64,000 bases of DNA from Candidatus Synechococcus calcipolaris G9 (GTDB lineage Bacteria > Cyanobacteriota > Cyanobacteriia > Thermosynechococcales > Thermosynechococcaceae), in contig NZ_JAKKUT010000002.1 of assembly GCF_029582805.1 (NCBI RefSeq), positions 453,501 to 517,500 of the forward strand, read 5' to 3'. A program made the position numbers and the translations under genes. The notes under the pieces are model-generated. The model was not told the DNA's origin and did not search any database. It worked only from the letters and a program-made list of their open reading frames with translations. Within the stretch, counting starts at the first letter, position 1; each line of letters starts with the position of its first letter. Shown here piece by piece: positions 19,108-28,100 of the stretch.

Positions 19108-19716
19108 ATGACTCCATTAGACGTTAATGATTTAATTAAAACGATTGATTCTTTGTTTGACGAACTAAATAAAAAAAATATATCCTACCTTTTGGTTGGT
19201 GGCATTGCCATGTTAACTCTTGTGGAAGGACGGAACACGGAAGATGTTGATCTGATTATGTCCTACTCAGACTTGAGTAGTCTAGATAAAGTTATAATAA
19301 ATCATGAAAATAAAAATTTTGTTCGTGCAAATTATCAAGGTTTGCAAATTGATTTGTTGTTAACTCAAAATCCACTATTTGAGCAAGTCAAGCAGAATTA
19401 TAATAATGAAATTGAATGGAGAAAATTTCGTATTTCTTGTGCAACTCCAGAAGGCTTAATCATTTTGAAATTTTACGCCCTACCCTCACTTTATCGACAA
19501 GGAAATTTTGATCGAGCGGCTCTTTACGAAACGGATATTCTCCAACTTTTGTATCATTATAATGTTAATTTAGAGCAACAAATTCAGATCGTTGATCCCC
19601 ACCTTCTTGCCAGCGATCGTTTGGCTATTCGTGAAATTGCTCAAGATATTGAAAAACGTTGCAGAAGAATGCAAGGAAAACAATCTTCTCATCAGCAGGA
19701 TCAACTAGAACCATAA
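19108..19716 (+). CDS. AT-rich nucleotidyltransferase-like protein (AbiEii/MNT-like)
   Basis: 202 residues from ATG 19108; a TAATG-coupled start at 18982 would add 42 unconserved residues. The motif LLVGGIAMLT...EDVDLIM gives the GG (31-32) and DxD (D46, D48) of the polymerase-beta nucleotidyltransferase fold, with a third acidic residue in LQIDLLL. Base use differs sharply from neighbours: positions 19321-19380 contain only 18 G/C of 60. It could be a toxin or antitoxin of the AbiEii/MNT/DUF6036 group, but no AbiEi- or HEPN-like partner is visible. It is probably acquired DNA. Confidence 0.7.
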   Translation: MTPLDVNDLIKTIDSLFDELNKKNISYLLVGGIAMLTLVEGRNTEDVDLIMSYSDLSSLDKVIINHENKNFVRANYQGLQIDLLLTQNPLFEQVKQNYNNEIEWRKFRISCATPEGLIILKFYALPSLYRQGNFDRAALYETDILQLLYHYNVNLEQQIQIVDPHLLASDRLAIREIAQDIEKRCRRMQGKQSSHQQDQLEP

Positions 19717-19721
19717 AAAAA

Positions 19722-20819
19722 TCATGGCTGTATAAACTGATCGTACAGTTGAGTTGTTTGGGCAACCATGGTTGCTAGGGAAAAATTATCTCGATAGCGA
19801 TCGCCACTGTTTTGGCCAAAGCGATGGCGTAGTTCGGGGTCGGCAACGAGTTGGCCGAGTTTTTCGGCAAGGGCCGTTGCATCCTGGGGTGGAACGATAA
19901 AGCCATTGATTTTATCGGCAACTTGTTCGGGAATGCCACCGACATTTGTGCCAACAATGGGTTTTCCCTGGGCCATGGCTTCGGCACAGGCCAAACTACA
20001 GGCTTCTTCCAGGGAGGGGAGGACAAAAATATCAAACACCTGCATCAAGTTGGCAAGATCCGCCACATAGCCCGTAAAAATCGTGCGATCGCCCACGCCC
20101 AAATCATCCGCCTCCTGCTTCAGGTCTGCTTCCAAGTCACCGGTTCCGGCAATCACTAAGCGCAAATGCTCCCCGGATAATTGGGCAAAGGCCTGGATCA
20201 GGTACGTGAGTCCCTTAACCGGATTTAGGCGGGCGGCGGTGCCAATAATTAATTGCTGATCAGGCTGAAGATGAAGGGTTTGCGCCCATGCCCTAGTTTT
20301 TTCCGGCTCTAGCTTCGGCTGGGGAACCCCGTTATAGATCAAATGGCGTTTAGGGCCGGCCAACCCAAATCGCCGCAGTAGGTCATCCTCGGCTTGACAC
20401 ACCGTAATCACCCCCTGGGCCAGCCATTGACTCAACCAGGCACTGGTGCGGTAGCTAAAGAGGGCGCCACTGCCATGGTAGCCATGGACGGTAAAAATCA
20501 TGGGTGTGTGGCGTAGTACCCATCGACAGGGAATCATTAGTTCGTGGGCCCCATGGATATGCACCAGATCAATCTTTTTCTGGCGGTGCATGGCCCTTAG
20601 CGCCCGGAGAACCTCAAAAAAACCCTTAAAAAAATTAAAATCCCAACGGGTAAAGGTAGCCTGGGGAATGGATAAGGCACGGAAGGGAGCTGCCCCCGGG
20701 CCATCGGGAGCTAATAGGGAAAGATCATAGCGATCGCCTAGGGCTTGGATTAAACTCAAGGCCTGTTTTTCCGTCCCCCCCTGACCAAGATAGGGCAGAA
20801 CGTAGAGAATATGGGTCAT
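19722..20819 (-). CDS. GT4-family glycosyltransferase
   Basis: 365 residues, a GT-B fold typical of family 4. It opens MTHILYVLPYLGQGGTEKQA. The N-terminal domain has LVHIHGAHELMIP and FTVHGYHGSG. The C-terminal nucleotide-sugar half shows IGTAARLNPVKGLTYLIQAF and the catalytic EX7E block EEACSLACAEAMAQGKPIVG. It transfers a sugar from an NDP-sugar to an unknown acceptor, probably for extracellular or cell-surface polysaccharide. It stands alone, with the AT-rich nucleotidyltransferase ending 5 bp from it. Confidence 0.88.
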   Translation of the reverse strand: MTHILYVLPYLGQGGTEKQALSLIQALGDRYDLSLLAPDGPGAAPFRALSIPQATFTRWDFNFFKGFFEVLRALRAMHRQKKIDLVHIHGAHELMIPCRWVLRHTPMIFTVHGYHGSGALFSYRTSAWLSQWLAQGVITVCQAEDDLLRRFGLAGPKRHLIYNGVPQPKLEPEKTRAWAQTLHLQPDQQLIIGTAARLNPVKGLTYLIQAFAQLSGEHLRLVIAGTGDLEADLKQEADDLGVGDRTIFTGYVADLANLMQVFDIFVLPSLEEACSLACAEAMAQGKPIVGTNVGGIPEQVADKINGFIVPPQDATALAEKLGQLVADPELRHRFGQNSGDRYRDNFSLATMVAQTTQLYDQFIQP

Positions 20820-20874
20820 AGCCCGATCGCCTGATTATCCCAATCCCAAGGAGAGGGCCTCATCCTAAATAGCC

Positions 20875-22161
20875 CTAAGGAGTCGTGGATTGGCTGGTCT
20901 GCTGTTGTCCGGCAGCAATGCGCTCCCGCAGGATTACCAAGGCTTGGGAATATTGGGGATCCTTGTCCGTGCCAATGTCATCACGGGTTAGGCTTTCCCG
21001 CTGGGCATCCGTTAAGGCAAGCTCAATATCTGGCTCAATGCCTTTTTTGTTAATATCCCGGCCACTGGGGGTTAGATATTTGGCAATCGTCACCGCAATT
21101 CCGGAAGCTTCACCCACGGGTTGCACCGACTGCACTAGGCCCTTACCAAAGGTTTTCGTTCCCACCAAGGTCGCCCGGCCATTGTCTTGCAAGGCTCCGG
21201 CCAGAATTTCACTGGCACTGGCAGAACCACCATCAATTAAAACCACCATGGGTTTATCCGTCAAAAAGCCCCGGCCTGCTTGCAGGCGATCGGAAACCCC
21301 TTGACGATTGACCGTGGAGACAATCGTGCCTTGGCGCAGAAACATGCGGGCAATTTCTGCACTGGAGAAGAGTAACCCCCCTGGATTGGATCGCAGATCA
21401 AGGACGTAGCCCACGACATTTTCCTTTTCAAATTCCCGAATCGCCGATCGCATCTCCGCCGCTGCATTGGAACTAAACTGAACGAGGCGAATATAGCCCA
21501 CTTTGCCCTGGGGCGTTTCCCGCAGACTATGGCGCACAGGATGGATCTCAATGCGGGCGCGAATAATATCAAAGTTAAGAATTTGGTTATCCCGGCGCAC
21601 CTTGAGGCGGACGCTGGTATTCACCGGGCCGCGAATCATCCCCACCGCCTCGTTTAAGTCCATGCCCTTGGTACTCGTGCCATCAATTTCGATGATCACA
21701 TCCTTGGCATTCAAACCCGCATCCGCCGCCGGACTCCCCTCAATGGGGGAAATGACCGTGATTTCGTTGGTTTCTTCATCTTCGGTAATCGTAATGCCCA
21801 CCCCCGTTAATTCCCCGGAGGTTTCAATTTGCATCGATTTGAACTGCTCTGGATCCATGAAACGGGTATAGGGATCGTTAATTTTCTCTAACATTTCCCG
21901 CGCCGCTTTGTAGGCATCATCGGGGGTGGCATATTCTCGGGACAGGTACTCTCGCCGCACTGCCCGCCAATCATTGCCATTAAATGTGGCATCCACATAC
22001 TCGCGATCGATGACCTGCCAGATTTCATCCACTAATTCCTTGGGACTTTGGCGAAACCCTGCCAGGCTCTTAGACAAATGCAAACCGGCTCCAGTGACAG
22101 CCACGGCTGCAGTTAAAACAACGGTTGCCCCAACCACCAGAGTACGATTTGATAGTCTCAT
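20875..22161 (-). CDS. carboxyl-terminal processing protease (S41)
   Basis: 428 residues. An N-terminal hydrophobic segment (about 7-28) is a signal or anchor for periplasm or thylakoid lumen. A PDZ domain (about 95-185, GVGITITEDEETNEITVISP) and the S41 core follow, with the YVLDLRSNPGG block and the catalytic Ser in DGGSASASEILAGAL, and Lys in GTKTFGKGLVQS. Cyanobacteria carry CtpA, CtpB and CtpC; CtpA matures the D1 protein of photosystem II. I cannot tell which paralogue this is. Divergent from typA; a possible 30-codon ORF lies just upstream in the same direction. Confidence 0.92.
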   Translation of the reverse strand: MRLSNRTLVVGATVVLTAAVAVTGAGLHLSKSLAGFRQSPKELVDEIWQVIDREYVDATFNGNDWRAVRREYLSREYATPDDAYKAAREMLEKINDPYTRFMDPEQFKSMQIETSGELTGVGITITEDEETNEITVISPIEGSPAADAGLNAKDVIIEIDGTSTKGMDLNEAVGMIRGPVNTSVRLKVRRDNQILNFDIIRARIEIHPVRHSLRETPQGKVGYIRLVQFSSNAAAEMRSAIREFEKENVVGYVLDLRSNPGGLLFSSAEIARMFLRQGTIVSTVNRQGVSDRLQAGRGFLTDKPMVVLIDGGSASASEILAGALQDNGRATLVGTKTFGKGLVQSVQPVGEASGIAVTIAKYLTPSGRDINKKGIEPDIELALTDAQRESLTRDDIGTDKDPQYSQALVILRERIAAGQQQTSQSTTP

Positions 22162-22226
22162 AGTGCTTTTCCTATAGTTTCTTAAGCCTACGCTGAATCT
22201 AGCATAGCCTATCTACTTCTTAGGGT

Positions 22227-22319
22227 TTAGACGGACGAGGATACAGATCGTTCCCGTCGGGCTTCATCCTGAGCTAAGATCATTAAGGTTTGTAGCAAAT
22301 CCTTGACTTTTTCGTTCAC
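22227..22319 (-). CDS. possible 30-residue small protein upstream of the Ctp protease
   Basis: A GTG at 22317-22319 follows a GAGG Shine-Dalgarno by about five bases and opens a 30-residue frame reading MNEKVKDLLQTLMILAQDEA and ending at TAA 22227-22229. It has an amphipathic helical pattern and no membrane segment. It would be co-directional with the protease gene 65 bp downstream, and its start lies only 18 bp from the divergent typA ATG. No homologue is recognised; it may be chance. Confidence 0.28.
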   Translation of the reverse strand: MNEKVKDLLQTLMILAQDEARRERSVSSSV

Positions 22320-22337
22320 TTTTTCCTCAGGTTTTTT

Positions 22338-24128
22338 ATGACTTTGCCCATCCGCAACGTTGCGATCATTGCCCACGTCGATCACGGCAAAACCACTCTT
22401 GTTGATGCCCTGCTCCACCAATCCGGTACGTTTCGGGCGGGGGAAGATATTCCCGATTGTGTTATGGACTCCAATGATCTGGAACGGGAGCGGGGCATTA
22501 CCATTTTGGCGAAAAATACCGCCGTTCGCTACAAAGATATTCTCATTAACATTGTGGATACCCCTGGTCACGCCGATTTTGGTGGTGAAGTCGAGCGGGT
22601 CTTGGGTATGGTGGAGGGCTGCCTGCTGATTGTGGATGCCAATGAAGGGCCAATGCCCCAAACCCGATTTGTCCTCAAGAAGGCCCTAGAAAAGGGGTTA
22701 CGGCCGATTGTCATCGTCAACAAGATCGATCGCCCCCAGGCAGAACCCTACCAGGCGATCGATAAGGTTTTAGATCTGTTTATTGAACTGGGTGCGGACG
22801 ACGATCAGTGTGAATTTCCCTACCTGTTTGCCTCCGGTCTATCGGGCTATGCCAAAGATGGTCTAGAGGATGAAGGTAAGGATATGCAGCCCTTGTTTGA
22901 GGCGATGTTACGCCATATTCCCCCTCCGATTGGCGATGCGGATGCCCCCCTTCAGTTGCAGGTCACGACCCTAGACTATTCTGAGTACCTGGGACGGATT
23001 GTGATTGGCAAAATCCACAACGGCACGATTCAGATGGGTCAGCAGGCGGCCCTGGTTCGGGATCAGGGACAAATTGTCAAAGGTAAAATCACCAAGCTAC
23101 TGGGATTTGATGGCCTACGCCGGGTTGATTTAGACACGGCCTCTGCGGGCAATATTGTCGCCATTGCTGGATTTGCCGATGCCAATATTGGCGAAACCAT
23201 TACCTGCCCCAATGAACCCCGGGCCCTACCCCTGATTAAGGTGGATGAACCCACATTACAGATGACTTTTGCGGTGAATGATTCTCCCTTTGCCGGTCAA
23301 GAAGGGAATTTTGTTACCTCTCGCCAACTGCGCGATCGCCTCTATCGGGAACTGGAAACCAATGTGGCCCTACGGGTCGAAGACACCGACTCCCCCGATC
23401 GCTTTGCCGTGTCTGGCCGAGGAGAATTGCACCTAGGGATTTTGATTGAAACCATGCGTCGGGAAGGCTACGAGTTTCAGGTCTCCCAACCCCAGGTCAT
23501 CTATCGGGAAGTGGGGGGTCAACCCTGCGAACCCTACGAATGCCTAGTGCTGGATGTGCCAGAGGAAGCGGTGGGAGGGTGTATTGAGCGAATTGGCCAA
23601 CGCCGGGGGGAAATGCAGGATATGCAGGTGGGCAGCAATGGCCGTACCCAACTGGAATTTGTAATTCCGGCCCGGGGTCTGGTGGGCTTCCGGGGAGAGT
23701 TTATGCGCCTTACCCGAGGTGATGGCATTATGAACCATAGCTTTTTAGACTATCGGGTTTTAGCTGGGGATATTGCCGCCCGCCGCAATGGCGTACTCAT
23801 TGCCTTTGAAGAAGGAACCACCACGTTCTATGCCCTCAAAAATGCTGAGGATCGGGGAGTGTTCTTTGTTACTCCGGGCACGAAGGTGTATAAAGGTATG
23901 ATTGTCGGTGAGCATAACCGCCCCCAAGACCTAGAGCTAAATATCTGCAAGACGAAACAACTCACCAATTTCCGTTCCTCGACTGGGGATGAACTAGTCC
24001 AGCTACAGTCTCCGGTGGAGATGAGTTTGGAGCGGGCCCTAGAGTACATTGGCCCCGATGAATTGGTGGAAATTACCCCCCAGTCCATTCGTCTCCGCAA
24101 GGTTACAAAAAAGCTGGCCCGACGTTAA
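22338..24128 (+). CDS. typA: translational GTPase TypA/BipA
   Basis: 596 residues, family-typical. G1 [10 protein letters not shown], the switch I region [15 protein letters not shown]3 [15 protein letters not shown]4 NKIDRP and G5 ASGL are all present. The domain II/III blocks and the TypA-specific C-terminal domain ([19 protein letters not shown]) follow. It is a ribosome-associated GTPase linked to stress and low-temperature growth and late ribosome assembly. Its 3' end lies 17 bp from the convergent DUF305 gene. Confidence 0.97.
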   Translation: MTLPIRNVAIIAHVDHGKTTLVDALLHQSGTFRAGEDIPDCVMDSNDLERERGITILAKNTAVRYKDILINIVDTPGHADFGGEVERVLGMVEGCLLIVDANEGPMPQTRFVLKKALEKGLRPIVIVNKIDRPQAEPYQAIDKVLDLFIELGADDDQCEFPYLFASGLSGYAKDGLEDEGKDMQPLFEAMLRHIPPPIGDADAPLQLQVTTLDYSEYLGRIVIGKIHNGTIQMGQQAALVRDQGQIVKGKITKLLGFDGLRRVDLDTASAGNIVAIAGFADANIGETITCPNEPRALPLIKVDEPTLQMTFAVNDSPFAGQEGNFVTSRQLRDRLYRELETNVALRVEDTDSPDRFAVSGRGELHLGILIETMRREGYEFQVSQPQVIYREVGGQPCEPYECLVLDVPEEAVGGCIERIGQRRGEMQDMQVGSNGRTQLEFVIPARGLVGFRGEFMRLTRGDGIMNHSFLDYRVLAGDIAARRNGVLIAFEEGTTTFYALKNAEDRGVFFVTPGTKVYKGMIVGEHNRPQDLELNICKTKQLTNFRSSTGDELVQLQSPVEMSLERALEYIGPDELVEITPQSIRLRKVTKKLARR

Positions 24129-24145
24129 CCAAATGCGGCGAAATA

Positions 24146-24784
24146 CTAGTGATGGGGCTGACCCGATGAGGAACTAAACCAGGCACTAAGCCAGGTGTGC
24201 ATTTGCTGAATTTCTTGACTTTGGCTACTGACAATGGCTTCGGCAAAGGGTTTAACGGGTTCATTTTCCACCAGATTCCCACGCAATAGCTGCTGGGACA
24301 TCATCACCGCTCCCATGTGGTGCATAATCATATCTTCTAAAAAAACCTGATCGAGGCGATCGCCCTCTAGGTTGGTCAAATCCCGCATCATGGGTTGATA
24401 TTGACTCGGCTGATTTTCATTGGGATGCCAAGCAGCTAGCCAGGCCGCCATTTGCTGAATTTCAGCGGACTGAACCGCAATAATTTCTTGGGCAAAGGCT
24501 TTCATTTCTGGACGTTGGCTACGGGCAAGGATAATCTCAGCGGTATCAATGGCCTCTTGATGGTGGGGGATCATTTCCCGTAAAAATTCGGCCTCACTAG
24601 TGACGTTCATATGCATATCATGGCCGCCGTGATCCATGCCCCCATGGTTCATGGAGGAGTGATGATTCATAGCCTGGGCCGCAGGATCGCCCTCCTTGGA
24701 CTGGAAAAACTGGCTACCGGCGTAGGCTCCAACGGCAATGACCGCAACGGAGGCAATAGATGCCATAACAACTTTTTGATTCAT
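24146..24784 (-). CDS. DUF305 exported protein
   Basis: 212 residues. An N-terminal helix (about 6-28) acts as signal peptide or anchor. A His/Met-rich segment (about 40-60) precedes two DUF305 repeats, each with a MI(P/M)HHxxA motif (MIPHHQEAID, MIMHHMGAVM) and a SQxxEIQQM helix. DUF305 proteins are four-helix ferritin-like periplasmic proteins, often linked to copper handling. The Met/His richness fits metal binding, but no copper genes are adjacent. Confidence 0.85.
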   Translation of the reverse strand: MNQKVVMASIASVAVIAVGAYAGSQFFQSKEGDPAAQAMNHHSSMNHGGMDHGGHDMHMNVTSEAEFLREMIPHHQEAIDTAEIILARSQRPEMKAFAQEIIAVQSAEIQQMAAWLAAWHPNENQPSQYQPMMRDLTNLEGDRLDQVFLEDMIMHHMGAVMMSQQLLRGNLVENEPVKPFAEAIVSSQSQEIQQMHTWLSAWFSSSSGQPHH

Positions 24785-24877
24785 CGATCACAATCCATGG
24801 GTGCTTCAATTCCAGGTTAAACCTTCCAGTTAAGGGGAAGGTCAATTTCATGGCCGGACTGGGGAGATCAACCCTCC

Positions 24878-25318
24878 CTAAATCAGAAATGCCCCCTCCA
24901 GATAGGTGGTTAACTCAAGCTCATAGGCATTTCGTGGCATGGGTTGACCCAGGGAAATCTTGGGCTGCTGGAGTGCATGGGCTGGAACCGGATCAACCCG
25001 AGGGCGATAGAGGACTAAGGCCACATCAAAGCGACAGGGATTATTTTGTAACGTTGGATGGGCCTCTAGAAAGAGGGCGGCAGTTTGGATCAGTCGCTTT
25101 TGCTTGATCGGTGTAATGGCCAGCAGGCCATTATGATCCAGGTTGCGGTGGCGACGGGTTTTCACTTCCACAAAGGCAACGGTGCGATCGCTCCCTTGGG
25201 CGACAATATCCAGTTCTCCCCAAGGGCAATGCCAGTTTTGCGCCAAAATGATGCTATTTTGCTGGCGTAACCAATCTGTCACAAAGGTTTCACCAACGCT
25301 GCCCATGTCTCGACCCAT
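24878..25318 (-). CDS. YraN/UPF0102 family endonuclease-like protein
   Basis: 146 residues from ATG at 25316-25318, preceded by GGGGAG with an 8-base spacing. A second Met four codons in, at 25306, is the alternative start. Conserved blocks are GSVGETFVTDWL, NWHCPWGELDIVAQ and VAFVEVKTRRH, the restriction-endonuclease-like D...ExK core. Function in vivo is not established for the family. The 5' end overlaps the divergent decarboxylase start by up to 14 bp, so each promoter would have to lie inside the other gene. Confidence 0.85.
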   Translation of the reverse strand: MGRDMGSVGETFVTDWLRQQNSIILAQNWHCPWGELDIVAQGSDRTVAFVEVKTRRHRNLDHNGLLAITPIKQKRLIQTAALFLEAHPTLQNNPCRFDVALVLYRPRVDPVPAHALQQPKISLGQPMPRNAYELELTTYLEGAFLI

Positions 25319-26771
25319 TTCGGCCGCTCCCCAAGATGTCCTTCCCATCCTAACAGCCCTACTCCAGCGGCAAAGCCAGGCCACCCTGCCCTTCCATACC
25401 CCTGGCCATCAACAGGGACGGGGAAGTTCCCAGGTGATCCAAGACCTCTTGGGTGAGGGTTTAAGCCTAGATTTAACGGAACTACCGGGCCTAGATTATC
25501 TGGCGGCCCCATCGGGGCCCATTGCTGAGGCCCAAGACCTAGCAGCCCAAACCTTTGGCAGCGATCTCACCTGGTTTTTAGTCAATGGCTCCAGCGTGGG
25601 CATTATGGCAGCCCTTCTGGCCACGGTGGGGGAAGGGGAAACGGTTCTACTCCCCCGCAATGTCCACCAATCAGCCATCTCCGGCCTGATTCTATCGGGA
25701 GCTAACCCCGTATTTATCAATCCCGATTGGGATGCCACCTGGGGTCTTGCCTATCCCCTAGGGGCGGAACAGGTGGCCCAGGGACTTGCGGCCCATCCAG
25801 AGGCCAAGGCGGTTTTTCTCGTCAGCCCCACCTACGAAGGGTTATGTAGCCCTCTGGGGGCGATCGCCAATGTGGTCCATAGCTACGATATTCCCCTGAT
25901 CGTGGATGAAGCCCATGGCAGTCATTTGGGTTTCCATCCCCAGTTACCGCCATCCGCCCTGAGTCAAGGGGCCGATGTGGTGATTCAATCCAGCCATAAA
26001 ACCCTGACGGCCCTGACCCAAGCAGCCATGTTGCATCACCAAGGTTCCCGGATCCATGGCCAAGCTCTCAGCCGTTGCCTCAATCTTCTCCAAACCACCA
26101 GCCCCAGCTATCTTCTCCTTGCGTCCCTGGATGCCGCCCGACACCAAATCGCAACCCAGGGGCAACAACACTACGATCAGCTTATCGGGGCGATCGCCGA
26201 TTGCTGGCAGAAACTTGATCCCTTGGGCCTGCCCCGCTTGGACAATAGATTGGGCCCCATGGATCCCACCCGCCTCACCCTGGGAACCTGGCCCCTAGGT
26301 CTAACAGGCTTTGCCTTGGACGAATGGCTCGATCAACAACAGAAAATTACCGCCGAACTCCCCTGCCTACGCTATCTAACCTTCCTATGGGGTTGGGGAA
26401 CCACTGCAAAAATGCTCGAATCCTTTAGTGAGGGGATCAATGCCTTGATGCGAGCCTATCCCATTCTCCGCCATGATCCCCCTGCCGCCTTTCCCCTAAA
26501 TGAATCAATGCTCCCTAGTATCAGCCAGCCCCACCTCACCCCCCGTCAAGGATTCTTTGCCCCCCAGGAGTCCTTTCCCCTTGGCGAAAGCATTGGCCGC
26601 ATCAGTGCCACGAGTCTCTGTCCCTATCCGCCGGGGATCCCCCTAATTTTGCCGGGAGAAGTGATTACAGCGGGGGCGATCGCCCAAATGGAGCAAATTC
26701 TTGAGGCGGGGGGACAGATCACCGGCCTAGAGAATCATTCCCGGAAAACTGTTTCCGTCGTGATGTCCTAG
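25305..26771 (+). CDS. Orn/Lys/Arg decarboxylase-family PLP enzyme
   Basis: 488 residues from ATG 25305 (MSRPISAAPQDVLPIL). The fold-type I aminotransferase-like core has LPFHTPGHQQGRGS near the N-terminus, a WFLVNGSSVGIMAALLA block, IVDEAHGSHLGFH (PLP-contacting Asp) and SSHKTLTALTQAA with the PLP Lys. The C-terminal domain ends with CPYPPGIPLILPGE. It decarboxylates a basic amino acid; substrate cannot be read from sequence. It is distinct from the SpeA-type arginine decarboxylase at 39.5 kb. No Shine-Dalgarno precedes the ATG; an upstream extension to 25143 lies inside yraN and is rejected. Confidence 0.87.
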   Translation: MSRPISAAPQDVLPILTALLQRQSQATLPFHTPGHQQGRGSSQVIQDLLGEGLSLDLTELPGLDYLAAPSGPIAEAQDLAAQTFGSDLTWFLVNGSSVGIMAALLATVGEGETVLLPRNVHQSAISGLILSGANPVFINPDWDATWGLAYPLGAEQVAQGLAAHPEAKAVFLVSPTYEGLCSPLGAIANVVHSYDIPLIVDEAHGSHLGFHPQLPPSALSQGADVVIQSSHKTLTALTQAAMLHHQGSRIHGQALSRCLNLLQTTSPSYLLLASLDAARHQIATQGQQHYDQLIGAIADCWQKLDPLGLPRLDNRLGPMDPTRLTLGTWPLGLTGFALDEWLDQQQKITAELPCLRYLTFLWGWGTTAKMLESFSEGINALMRAYPILRHDPPAAFPLNESMLPSISQPHLTPRQGFFAPQESFPLGESIGRISATSLCPYPPGIPLILPGEVITAGAIAQMEQILEAGGQITGLENHSRKTVSVVMS

Positions 26772-26811
26772 TCAATACTTTTAAATATTGAGTCAATGGT
26801 TTTGAATATTT
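26770..26811 (+). repeat. two tandem 21-bp repeats upstream of WG-repeat gene
   Basis: Positions 26770-26790 and 26791-26811 share the pattern AGTCAAT-NN-TTTT-N-AATATT, identical at 17 of 21 bases. They start inside the stop codon of the decarboxylase and sit 60 bp before the next gene. The two-turn period suggests a protein-binding array. Confidence 0.5.
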
Positions 26812-26840
26812 TCATGGAAAATCATAGGATACATGAAAAT
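26808..26840. repeat. 9-bp perfect inverted repeat
   Basis: ATTTTCATG (26808-26816) and CATGAAAAT (26832-26840) are exact reverse complements with a 15-base spacer, 31 bp before the WG-repeat gene. It could be an operator or an RNA hairpin in the leader. Confidence 0.45.
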
Positions 26841-26870
26841 CAAATTTACCCTTACTTACCCTAATTAATA

Positions 26871-27938
26871 ATGCGCGGCCGTTTTCTTTCCGTTTTGGTT
26901 CCAGGAATCCTCACCCTAGGCTTAGTAATTGGTCTACCTATGGTGGGTTTAGCCGCCCGTTCGTCCCCAGAGGCGATCGCTCCCCCTTCAGAGGGTCTGC
27001 TGTCCCAAGCCCAAGAAAATCCACCCTGGGGATTTATTGATCGCGGCGGTAAAGTTGTGATTGAGGCTCAGTTTGAAGATGCCTATTCCTTTAGTCAGGG
27101 GTTAGCTCCAATCAAGTTTCGTGGCCGCTATGGCTACATTGATCGCAATGGCAAAATGAGTATTCAGCCCCAGTACGAGGAAGCCTATGCTTTTTCGGAA
27201 GGTTTGGCTCGAATAAAATTTAATGGTCGCTATGGTTTTATTCAGCGGAACGGCCGACTACGCATCCCCGCCAAATATGAGGACGCAACCGGGTTTGTGG
27301 ATGGCCTAGCGGGGGTCAAGGAAGGGGGGCGTTGGGGCTACATCAGGGACAATAGTCGCTATGTCATTGATCCCCAGTTTGAAGAGGCTCGGGAATTTGC
27401 CGAGGGCTTGGCCGCTGTCAAGATCAATGGCAAGTGGGGATTTATTGATAAACGGGGTGAGGTGGTTATTCCGGCCCGATTTGATGCCGTACAGCCCTTT
27501 AGTGATGGGGTAGCAGCGATTCAAATGACCCAGAAGTGGGGATTAATTGATCGGAATGGTCGCACCGCCGTTGCCGTGAATTATGACCGATTATCCAGTA
27601 TGGCGGAGGGCCTCTCTGCGGCCCAACGGGATGGGAAATGGGGATTTATTAATAAAAGTGGCCGGGCGATGATCCCCTTCCAGTATGAGGATGCCCTGCC
27701 CTTTTCAGAAGGTTTAGCTGCCGTCAAACAGGGCGATCGCTACGGCTACATTAATAAAAATAATCAGAGGGTAATTACCCCCCGCTACGATCGGGCTTTT
27801 CACTTTATTGATGGTTTAGCCCCGGTCAAACAGAACGATCGCTTTGGCTTTATTAATTCCCGTGGTCAATTTGTGATTCCGGCCCGATTCCAAGAGGCCT
27901 ACTACTTTGCCGAAGGGTTAGCCCGCATTCAACCCTAG
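26871..27938 (+). CDS. exported WG-repeat protein (nine repeats)
   Basis: 355 residues. A signal peptide (about 1-29, ending VGLAA) precedes nine consecutive WG repeats of about 34 residues from residue 53 onward, each starting W/Y/F-G-F/Y/L-I-D/N-x-x-G and ending in F-x-x-A-x-x-F-x-x-G-L-A-x-V/I-K. It should form a repetitive beta-structure in the periplasm or outside the cell. The role of WG proteins is not known. It stands alone, with its own repeat-rich upstream region, and its 3' end faces the amt terminator. Confidence 0.88.
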   Translation: MRGRFLSVLVPGILTLGLVIGLPMVGLAARSSPEAIAPPSEGLLSQAQENPPWGFIDRGGKVVIEAQFEDAYSFSQGLAPIKFRGRYGYIDRNGKMSIQPQYEEAYAFSEGLARIKFNGRYGFIQRNGRLRIPAKYEDATGFVDGLAGVKEGGRWGYIRDNSRYVIDPQFEEAREFAEGLAAVKINGKWGFIDKRGEVVIPARFDAVQPFSDGVAAIQMTQKWGLIDRNGRTAVAVNYDRLSSMAEGLSAAQRDGKWGFINKSGRAMIPFQYEDALPFSEGLAAVKQGDRYGYINKNNQRVITPRYDRAFHFIDGLAPVKQNDRFGFINSRGQFVIPARFQEAYYFAEGLARIQP

Positions 27939-27977
27939 ATACAAGATTCAGCTACCCCATCCCCATCTGAAAATTTC

Positions 27978-28014
27978 TAAAAAAAACTGCCCCCAAGAAA
28001 CGAGTGGGGACAGT
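27978..28014 (-). terminator. Rho-independent terminator of amt
   Basis: On the minus strand an ACTGTCCCCA arm pairs with TGGGGGCAGT across a 9-base loop with one mismatch, followed by a run of eight T. It lies about 87 bp past the amt stop codon. The WG-repeat gene ends 40 bp away on the other side. Confidence 0.8.
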
Positions 28015-28100
28015 CATTACCACCTAGGGCAACTTGGGGCCGCAGCCAAGAAGGCTAAATTAAACGAATCATAAAACGGCCCAAAACCAATGGAGCAGGA

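Noticed and set aside
22320..22661. 144-residue minus-strand ORF across the typA start
   Set aside because: Most of it is antisense to the highly conserved typA G-domain; only the last 30 codons might be real and are listed separately.
25143..25304. 54-residue N-terminal extension of the PLP decarboxylase
   Set aside because: It is antisense to conserved yraN codons and unlike the family N-terminus.
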